NCBI RefSeq assembly: GCF_003957745.1
Contig: NZ_CP020373.1
Span: 682,001-746,000, forward strand
DNA length: 64,000 nt
Direction: 5' to 3'
Source: Shewanella khirikhana
GTDB taxonomy: Bacteria; Pseudomonadota; Gammaproteobacteria; Enterobacterales; Shewanellaceae
Below are positions 58,422 through 64,000 of this stretch, one piece after another. The notes under the pieces were generated by a model. It ran no database searches, was not told the origin of the DNA, and worked only from the letters and a program-made list of their open reading frames with translations. The stretch's first letter is position 1. Every line of letters begins with the position of its first letter. Both the position numbers and the translations under genes were made by a program.

Positions 58422-58437
58422 TCACAAAAGTTTGTGA
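58422..58437. promoter_or_regulatory. inverted repeat TCACAAA-AG-TTTGTGA
   Basis: Seven-base perfect arms in the divergent gap 58284-58509 between two lipoprotein genes. The half-sites are those of CRP (TGTGA) but in the opposite order, so another regulator is more likely. Confidence 0.4.
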
Positions 58438-58509
58438 TCCCGTACATACTCCCGGGAGGCCGTGCTATTGTCTGAATTCAGGAATGCCAATCAATTTCAG
58501 GAGAAAAAC

Positions 58510-59121
58510 ATGGCTTCACTGCGCCCATTACTGCTGGCAGCAGCCCTTGGTGTGGCATTGCCCGCTTGTCAAAGCACTGAGCCGCCGAAGGAGATAACCC
58601 TGGCTGAGGCCAACCCGGTCATGCTGACACTGTTTTCTTTAAAAACCCTGTCGGCCTTCGAGATTGCGGTGCCCGATAGTAACGCCAAGGCCCCACTCAG
58701 CAAATTTATCGAGGGCCATGGGCAAAAATTTGTGATTGGTGAATATGTTGACGGGCCGGTGCGCGGCAATGTGGCGCTGGATTACACCAGGATGCAGGCG
58801 CTCAATGCTCCGTTTAACAATACCCAACTGCTGCTGGCGCCCTTTGTGGTGTCCAATCAGGGCTCGGGCAGTTTCTGGTATCTGGGACTCTTTTCCTTTG
58901 ATATTCCCAAAGGAACGATTCGCCAGTTGGACGCCAGCTTTCTGGGGGACAGGATTGCGGTGCAAAACCTCAATGTTGGCAGCCGGAGCCTGCTGCCTGT
59001 GAGTATTAATGCGGAGCTGTTGGTACATGGTCCACAGCAGTCGATGGCTGAGCCACCGCGGCTGTTGGAAATTCGCCGTCTGAATGTGACGGCGGATGGC
59101 AAGTTAATGGCAGATCAATAA
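58510..59121 (+). CDS. putative lipoprotein
   Basis: 203 residues from ATG 58510 with RBS AGGAG; the frame extends upstream without a start signal. Lipoprotein signal ASLRPLLLAAALGVALPAC. Mature part is soluble with alternating beta-like stretches (LLLAPFVVSNQGSGSFWYLGLFSF, RIAVQNLNVGSRSLLPVSIN). No family recognised. Confidence 0.78.
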   Translation: MASLRPLLLAAALGVALPACQSTEPPKEITLAEANPVMLTLFSLKTLSAFEIAVPDSNAKAPLSKFIEGHGQKFVIGEYVDGPVRGNVALDYTRMQALNAPFNNTQLLLAPFVVSNQGSGSFWYLGLFSFDIPKGTIRQLDASFLGDRIAVQNLNVGSRSLLPVSINAELLVHGPQQSMAEPPRLLEIRRLNVTADGKLMADQ

Positions 59122-59334
59122 TTATTCGACTTCGAGCTCAATGTCAGTGCAGCCCTTGGCGCAGCGAATATGGCCCAGGATCTGGGTGTCGGCCTTGCCC
59201 GGCATCGAGGCTGACAGCGGTTTGCCGCACTTCTCACAGGGAATGGTTTGCCCGGCCAGCAGTGCCTTGATCAGTCGCTTCTGACTATTGAATGACTGGC
59301 TGCTGCTTTTGTTGATAAGGCTGAAATCGGTCAT
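59122..59334 (-). CDS. small zinc-ribbon-like protein
   Basis: 70 residues from ATG 59334 (an ATG 15 bases upstream is possible). Four cysteines in IPCEKCGKPL and IRCAKGCTDIELEVE suggest a metal-binding ribbon; the N-terminus SLINKSSSQSFNSQKRL is polar and basic. Stop codon lies one base past the convergent lipoprotein gene. Function unknown. Confidence 0.7.
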   Translation of the reverse strand: MTDFSLINKSSSQSFNSQKRLIKALLAGQTIPCEKCGKPLSASMPGKADTQILGHIRCAKGCTDIELEVE

Positions 59335-59477
59335 GGTGTTTGCCCACAATTACTCTGTTGTGGGCAATTATACCCATGGCCGGGTGTTTGTGTCCGTGAA
59401 AACTGCATTTTGCTGAAAAGGCGGGCAATCCGCCTCGAAGCGGTGCACAATGCAAGCCGTTCACAGGAGGAGAATGC

Positions 59478-60023
59478 ATGAAAATGAGATTGAAATTCAG
59501 GGACGTAACACTGGCTGTGGCATTGTTTGGCGCTTTGTCCGCTGTATCATTCACAGGAGTCGCCCAGGCGGAGTTGGCGCTGGCCGATTCAGATTTAATC
59601 GATACAGCGCCGACTGGCCCGCAAACGGCAGAAAAACCGGCCGCTGAGGCAACAGCGCCCAGCCAGATCATCACACTCAACGGCAGCTGGACCCTGGTGT
59701 CTGGCCGCTATCTTGATGGCGAAGGCAAGTGGATTGACTATGCCAGCCTGGGGCTCAGCGCCATCAAGGTTATTTCAAACGGCTATTTCAGTTTTACCAC
59801 CATGAAAACCGTGAAAAACAAAACTGAGTTTTGGGCCGCCGGCGCCGGTGAATATCGTCTCGAAGGCAATCAGTACACCGAGTACCCATCGCTGAACTCG
59901 TTCAACGTGCCCAAGGGGCAGGGGTTTGGTTTTGAAATTGAGCTTATCGGCAACGAATGGCACACCCGCAGAGTGGAAGATGGCGTTCTTAAAGAAGAGG
60001 AAGTCTGGCGCCGCCTGGACTGA
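59478..60023 (+). CDS. exported protein, lipocalin-like
   Basis: 181 residues. RBS GGAGG well placed. Signal peptide region DVTLAVALFGALSAVSFTGVAQA, a Pro/Ala linker, then a single domain with LNGSWTLVSGRYLDGEGKW, SNGYFSFTTMK and AAGAGEYRLEGNQYTEYPSLNS, resembling the DUF4488-like lipocalin family seen in short periplasmic proteins. No function assigned. Confidence 0.78.
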   Translation: MKMRLKFRDVTLAVALFGALSAVSFTGVAQAELALADSDLIDTAPTGPQTAEKPAAEATAPSQIITLNGSWTLVSGRYLDGEGKWIDYASLGLSAIKVISNGYFSFTTMKTVKNKTEFWAAGAGEYRLEGNQYTEYPSLNSFNVPKGQGFGFEIELIGNEWHTRRVEDGVLKEEEVWRRLD

Positions 60024-60143
60024 AATTCACCGATAAAAAGCGCGAAAATCGGCCCAAAAACAAAGTGTTTTGACCGAATTCCCGCCTTTACAGTCTCCCA
60101 TCGGCTCCCTACACTGGCGCAATGCTGATGGGGGAATCGCATT

Positions 60144-61031
60144 ATGTCCGTTGGGGCCTGGCTTAAGTTATTGCTGCTTTCCGCGATTTGGGGAGCATCC
60201 TTTCTGTTTATTCGCATTGGTGTGACCGAACTTGGCCCCGCGTGGCTGATGTTTTTGCGGGTCACCTTTGCGGCTTTATTTTTGCTCGGCGGCGCCTTTT
60301 ATCTGAAAAAGGCACTGATTGGCAGCGCGCCACTGAAGCACTTTATTATTCTTGGTGGCATTAATACTGCGCTGCCGTTTCTGCTGTATGGCTTCGCTGC
60401 CACCGAACTTGCGGCGTCCTTGATGTCGGTGCTGAACGCCACGGCGCCGCTGTGGAGTACTTTGCTGCTGGCCATCTGGCAGCGCGCCATGCCTAAAGGA
60501 GCGGCGCTCGGTGGTCTGGTAACCGGTTTTTGCGGTGTGGTGCTGCTGGCCGGGGTTGAAAGTCTGTCGCTGTCGAGTCAGGGGTTGTGGGCGCTGGCAG
60601 CCGGGCTGGCTGCCGCCATCTGTTACGCCATCGCCAGCATCTACACCAAGGCCTCCAGCCACGGCAGTGCCTACAGTAATGCCCACGGCTGCATGTGGGC
60701 GGCAAGCGCCTGGTTGTTGCCAACGCTGCTGTTTGCCACGCCCCCGGCGGCCATGCCATCCATTGGCACCATGGCGGCGGTCGTCACCCTGGGGGTGCTG
60801 TGCAGCGGCGTGGCTTATCTTTTGTATTTCCGCCTGATTGATGATGTGGGCGCCACCTCGGCATTAACCGTTACTTTTCTTATTCCTGTGTTTGGCATTC
60901 TGTGGGGCGCCTTGTTCCTTGGCGAGCATATCGGTTGGCACACTGTGGTCGGCACCGCCATTATTTTGCTTGGCACGGCTATCAGCACCGGCAGTGTGCC
61001 CCGCTTGCGCCGTTTGGCCGGAGAAAGCTGA
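60144..61031 (+). CDS. EamA/DMT family transporter
   Basis: 295 residues with ten hydrophobic segments in two EamA repeats (LLLSAIWGASFLFIRIGVTELGP at the start; VGATSALTVTFLIPVFGILWGALFLGE in the second). RBS GGGGGAA. Its stop overlaps the start of the acetyltransferase gene by one base, so both are co-translated; the substrate is unknown. Confidence 0.92.
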   Translation: MSVGAWLKLLLLSAIWGASFLFIRIGVTELGPAWLMFLRVTFAALFLLGGAFYLKKALIGSAPLKHFIILGGINTALPFLLYGFAATELAASLMSVLNATAPLWSTLLLAIWQRAMPKGAALGGLVTGFCGVVLLAGVESLSLSSQGLWALAAGLAAAICYAIASIYTKASSHGSAYSNAHGCMWAASAWLLPTLLFATPPAAMPSIGTMAAVVTLGVLCSGVAYLLYFRLIDDVGATSALTVTFLIPVFGILWGALFLGEHIGWHTVVGTAIILLGTAISTGSVPRLRRLAGES

Positions 61032-61441
61032 TGGACTTTATCGTTGATGAATCTGCGGCTTTTGCTGACGAAGTGAAATTACAGATTGCTGCCTTTAACG
61101 CTGCGCATTGGGATGCCAGCTTGCGCCGTGCCATTGGCTTTAAAAAGCTTGGCGGCGAGGGCGAACTGCTGGCAGGCATTGCCGGGCGCACCTTTGGCAA
61201 CTGGTGCATGATTGATAACTTTTGGGTATCGGCAACGCTGCGAGGGCAGGGCGTTGGCAGCGCCATGCTGCAAACGGCGGAGGATGAGGCCCGAACCCGC
61301 GGTTGCCGCTGGTTATTGCTGGATACCCTGGAATTTCAGGCACCGGCGTTTTATCGTCGCCGCGGTTATTGTGAGGTGTGGTGCCAGCAGGATTACCCGG
61401 TTGAAGGTGGCAAGCGCCGGTATCTGGTCAAGACCTTGTAA
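61031..61441 (+). CDS. GNAT family N-acetyltransferase
   Basis: 136 residues from ATG 61031 with GGAGAAAG upstream, overlapping the EamA gene's TGA. Motif A is in FWVSATLRGQGVGSAMLQTAEDEARTRG; ALYRRRGY-like FYRRRGYCEVW near the C-terminus is motif B. The pairing with an exporter suggests they act on the same small molecule, but this is inference. Confidence 0.88.
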   Translation: MDFIVDESAAFADEVKLQIAAFNAAHWDASLRRAIGFKKLGGEGELLAGIAGRTFGNWCMIDNFWVSATLRGQGVGSAMLQTAEDEARTRGCRWLLLDTLEFQAPAFYRRRGYCEVWCQQDYPVEGGKRRYLVKTL

Positions 61442-61460
61442 GTTGCTGGTTTATTAACAA

Positions 61461-61487
61461 AAAACAAAGCCGCCTGAGGGCGGCTTT
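61461..61487 (-). terminator. terminator of the second porin gene
   Basis: AAAGCCGCC / GGCGGCTTT with loop TGAG; T-rich on the minus strand. May also serve the acetyltransferase gene. Confidence 0.8.
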
Positions 61488-61504
61488 ATGTTAGCTCAGG
61501 CCAA

Positions 61505-62689
61505 TCAATACTTGGCTTCGAAGGTCAGCCACAGCTTGTCTGCATCGTTGCTGAAGGCGTAGCCTGCGTCAGCACCCGAGAAGCTCGCGTACTTGGCGCC
61601 CACGCTGTAGTGCTTGGCGAAGGGGTAGGTCACGCTCACGCCCCATTCGTCGCCCATGTCGATGTTGTCTACATCGGATTCAAACTGATGGTATACCGCC
61701 AGCAGTTTCACCCCGGCAACCGCGCCGCCCACGCTGAAGTAGAGATCCTGAATACCCTTGTCCCAGTTACCGGCGCCGCCGAACAGGAACTTATCGGTCC
61801 AGCCCTGGAAGGCGTGCAGGGTGGCGAGTGGCGTGATAAAGCCGGCGTTGCCATTGTCTGAGCCCAGCACTTCATAACCCAGCTTGGCAGTGACGCCGCT
61901 AAAGCCCAGTGAGGCTTCTGCCAGCTGATAGTCGGCATCGTAAGACAGGGTATTGTTGCCGCCGTCGCTCTGCTTGGCGTATTCCAGCGCGTAACCCAGT
62001 TTCAGGCTGCCCACATCGCCTTTACCGGTCAGGCGCACACCATAGGTGTCGGTGGAGAAGCGGCTAACGTTCTGGTTATCGATAAGGTAGGCGTAACCCG
62101 AGATATCGGCCCAGTTGTTGGCCTTGTAGTTCAGGTTAAGCAGGTGAGTTTCGTTCTTGTGATCTGACTTGCCGGAGGCTTCGCTGAAGATGCGATTTAC
62201 ATTGTTGATGTAAGCGTAGAAAGCCGTCAGGTTGGTCACGCCCTTGGTTTGCACCGAGAAGGCATCATAGGTCTGCTCGTTCTGACGGAAGCCTACGCCA
62301 CCGACAAAGCGCTGATTGTCCAGCAAAATGCGCTGGCGGCCATACTTGAGCACTGTGTCGCCCGGGGCCTTGTAACCAATAAAGGCCTGGTTGATTTCGG
62401 TGTATTCGTAGTCGGCAATCCAGGGCTCTTCATCGGTAGAGCGCACATCATCAACTTCGGCCAGGCCAAAGAAGTTGGACAGATCACCGGTTTGATAGGT
62501 CAGGCGGGTGCGCAGGGAGGTTAAATCCTGGGTATCGGAAAGCTGGTCAACTTGCTCAAAACGGGCGCGGAACTGCACATTCACCTTGGCATCTTCAACC
62601 AAAGCCTTGCTGACAGGGTCGGCAGCGGCAACGTTGGACAGGCTGAGCAGGGCAGTGGAAACGGCTAGCGCGGCAGTGCTGAATTTCAT
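61505..62689 (-). CDS. outer-membrane porin-like protein
   Basis: 394 residues from ATG 62689 with RBS GAGGATG; a 32-codon upstream extension is unsupported. Signal KFSTAALAVSTALLSLSNVAAA. The mature part is a beta-barrel with LVEDAKVNVQFRARFEQVDQ, LKYGRQRILLDNQRFVGGVGFRQNEQTYDA and a C-terminal Tyr (LTFEAKY). It resembles OprD/alginate-export type porins rather than trimeric general porins. Its start region is partly complementary to the small RNA seed. Confidence 0.85.
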   Translation of the reverse strand: MKFSTAALAVSTALLSLSNVAAADPVSKALVEDAKVNVQFRARFEQVDQLSDTQDLTSLRTRLTYQTGDLSNFFGLAEVDDVRSTDEEPWIADYEYTEINQAFIGYKAPGDTVLKYGRQRILLDNQRFVGGVGFRQNEQTYDAFSVQTKGVTNLTAFYAYINNVNRIFSEASGKSDHKNETHLLNLNYKANNWADISGYAYLIDNQNVSRFSTDTYGVRLTGKGDVGSLKLGYALEYAKQSDGGNNTLSYDADYQLAEASLGFSGVTAKLGYEVLGSDNGNAGFITPLATLHAFQGWTDKFLFGGAGNWDKGIQDLYFSVGGAVAGVKLLAVYHQFESDVDNIDMGDEWGVSVTYPFAKHYSVGAKYASFSGADAGYAFSNDADKLWLTFEAKY

Positions 62690-62701
62690 GATGTCATCCT
62701 C
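62685..62701 (-). promoter_or_regulatory. predicted sRNA-binding site at second porin start
   Basis: Minus strand GAGGATGA (Shine-Dalgarno, 62694-62701) pairs with TCATCCTC of small RNA 1, and ATGAA (62685-62689) with its TTCAT, with a short internal loop. Confidence 0.35.
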
Positions 62702-62821
62702 GGGACTTTGATTGTTATCATTTGGGTGTTTCCTGTATGCGCGCATGTTATTGGCATGTTCGTCGCACGGTTTTTGATCTGGCACAAGTTTTCCCTGAAG
62801 TCGGGGTTTGTCGGCTAAAAG

Positions 62822-62837
62822 TGTGAATCAGATCAAT
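62822..62837. promoter_or_regulatory. weak CRP-like half-palindrome
   Basis: TGTGA-ATCAGA-TCAAT, in the 295-base gap between the porin and the M28 peptidase gene; first half exact, second 3 of 5. No other element is clear in this gap. Confidence 0.25.
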
Positions 62838-62984
62838 GGCTTATACCTACATTGGCGTACCTCTAAGTGGGTATTTTTGAGCGATGCAATACGCTAACCT
62901 CAGCCTCCTCTAAAAACGGCTATGCGCATTGCAATGCGCTGGATGCGCCTTACAATGGCTCAAAAAGCACAATAAGGATCCCCC

Positions 62985-64000
62985 GTGAAATTTGCCCGCC
63001 CGACTAGTGCGCGTCCGGTTATTGCCAGCGCGATTGCGACCTGCACCTTGCTGTTTAGCCAATTGCCGTTGCAGGCTGCGCCGCTGACTTTCGATGAAAC
63101 CGCATTCCGCGAAGACGTGAAAACCCTTGCCAGCGACGCCTTTGGCGGCCGCGCGCCCCTCTCCGATGGTGAGCAAAAGACCCTCGATTACCTCACCCAG
63201 GCCTTTAAGTCGATGGGCCTGAAAGGGGCGTTCAATGGCGACTACCTGCAGCCGGTGCCCATGGCGAAAATCACCGCCGATCAGAGCATGGTGCTTAAGG
63301 TTGGCGAGCTCAGCTTTGCTTCCGGTGAGGATTTCACCGCCCGTACCCAGAGGGTGGTACCCAAGGTAGAGCTAAGTGGCAGCGACATGGTGTTTGTGGG
63401 TTATGGCATTAATGCCCCTGAATACGGCTGGAATGACTACGCCGGTGTGGATGTGCGCGGTAAAACCGTAGTGCTGCTGGTTAACGACCCGGGCTTTGCT
63501 ACCCAGGACCCCAAGGTCTTCAAAGGTAACGCCATGACCTACTACGGCCGCTGGACCTACAAGTATGAAGAAGCGGCCCGTCAGGGCGCCGAAGCGGTGT
63601 TTATTGTTCACGAAGATGCCCCTGCCGCCTACGGTTGGGGCGTGGTGAAAAACTCCAACACCAATACCAAGTTCACCCTGGTTGATGGCAACAATAACCA
63701 AAGTCAGGTAGGGGTGATGGGCTGGCTGCAATATGCGGCAGCCAAACAAATCCTTGCCGCTTCGGGCCAGGATATTGAAGCACTGAAAGCGGCCGCCAAA
63801 GTGCCGGGCTTTAAAGCCGTGCCTTTGTCGGTGAAGGCCGATTTGACCCTGAATAACCATATCGAGCGCGCCGAGTCTCACAATGTGGCCGCTATACTGC
63901 CCGGCAACAAACAGGCCGATGAAGCTGTGGTCATGCACGCCCATTGGGATCACCTTGGCCAAACCGAGGAAGCGGGCAAAACCGTTATCCTCAATGGCGC
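62985..64000 (+). CDS. M28 family metallopeptidase, 5' part
   Basis: Open from a GTG at 62985 (AAGGA 8 bases before) to the end of the window: 338 codons, incomplete. Signal peptide region PVIASAIATCTLLFSQLPLQA; then TFDETAFREDVKTLASDAFGGRAPLS, a PA-type insert (VFVGYGINAPEYGWNDYAGVDVRGKTVVLLVNDP), and the beginning of the zinc catalytic domain VVMHAHWDHLGQ with the first His and Asp ligands. Likely an exported aminopeptidase. Confidence 0.92.
   Translation, partial: MKFARPTSARPVIASAIATCTLLFSQLPLQAAPLTFDETAFREDVKTLASDAFGGRAPLSDGEQKTLDYLTQAFKSMGLKGAFNGDYLQPVPMAKITADQSMVLKVGELSFASGEDFTARTQRVVPKVELSGSDMVFVGYGINAPEYGWNDYAGVDVRGKTVVLLVNDPGFATQDPKVFKGNAMTYYGRWTYKYEEAARQGAEAVFIVHEDAPAAYGWGVVKNSNTNTKFTLVDGNNNQSQVGVMGWLQYAAAKQILAASGQDIEALKAAAKVPGFKAVPLSVKADLTLNNHIERAESHNVAAILPGNKQADEAVVMHAHWDHLGQTEEAGKTVILNG

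Noticed and set aside
1..64000. Mobile elements or horizontally acquired island
   Set aside because: No transposase, integrase, terminal repeats or att-like duplication next to the tRNAs were seen, and base and codon use looks even along the window.

Overview
The window looks like a chromosomal segment of a Shewanella-type marine gammaproteobacterium. This rests on gene content and order (alaS-lysC-csrA followed by a tRNA-Ser/tRNA-Arg cluster, the sodium pump oadGAB, many periplasmic and outer-membrane proteins, GGDEF and HD-GYP proteins, an MSHA-like pilin). I have not run any database search. Almost every base is in a gene or a short regulatory gap. I see no insertion sequence, prophage, CRISPR array or rRNA operon.

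Layout. 1-4.8 kb: 3' part of alaS, lysC, csrA, then two identical tRNA-Ser(GCU) and six identical tRNA-Arg(ACG) genes. 4.8-8.4 kb: oadGAB oxaloacetate decarboxylase sodium pump behind a near-perfect PdhR-type operator. 8.4-16.6 kb: a tiny membrane protein, a dicarboxylate symporter, YqaA, an M16 protease lipoprotein, gshA and two lipoproteins. 16.6-27 kb, mostly minus strand: a long MORN-repeat exported protein, a GAF-GGDEF cyclase, purEK, a PQQ-type dehydrogenase, an SPFH protein and a SulP transporter. 27-33 kb: ECF sigma/anti-sigma pair, a solute-binding protein, a degenerate HD-GYP protein, rdgC, a porin. 33-36.6 kb: phoB-phoR-pstS, with four PhoB half-sites before pstS. 36.6-40.1 kb: a small M9 collagenase-like protein, an M1 aminopeptidase, and three related small RNA genes. 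40-64 kb: Gpx, MgtE, transporters, a DISM-GGDEF cyclase, a 1033-residue FAD protein, rRNA methyltransferase, two GSTs with a divergent TetR regulator, DUF2461, PhnA-like, pilin, aspartoacylase-like and FAH hydrolases, several small lipoproteins, a second porin, and the start of an M28 peptidase.

The most striking feature is not a protein. Three minus-strand units at 36656-36779, 39635-39790 and 39884-39994 share the same design: a sigma-E-type promoter (GGAACTT-like, 16-17 bases, TCTGA/TCAGA/TCAAA), a short 5' segment, a seed complementary to a Shine-Dalgarno plus AUGAUGAA start region, a stem-loop, and a Rho-independent terminator. This is the architecture of the sigma-E small RNAs MicA, RybB and VrrA that repress outer-membrane protein mRNAs. 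The seed is complementary to the start region of the porin gene at 32234 (10 contiguous pairs plus 4 at the Shine-Dalgarno) and in part to that of the porin at 61505-62689. I propose that they form an envelope-stress small RNA family whose targets include these porins.

Other regulatory themes are phosphate control (PhoBR with pstS), pyruvate-responsive control of oadGAB, cyclic-di-GMP turnover (two GGDEF proteins, one divergent HD-GYP), and TetR control of glutathione transferases.
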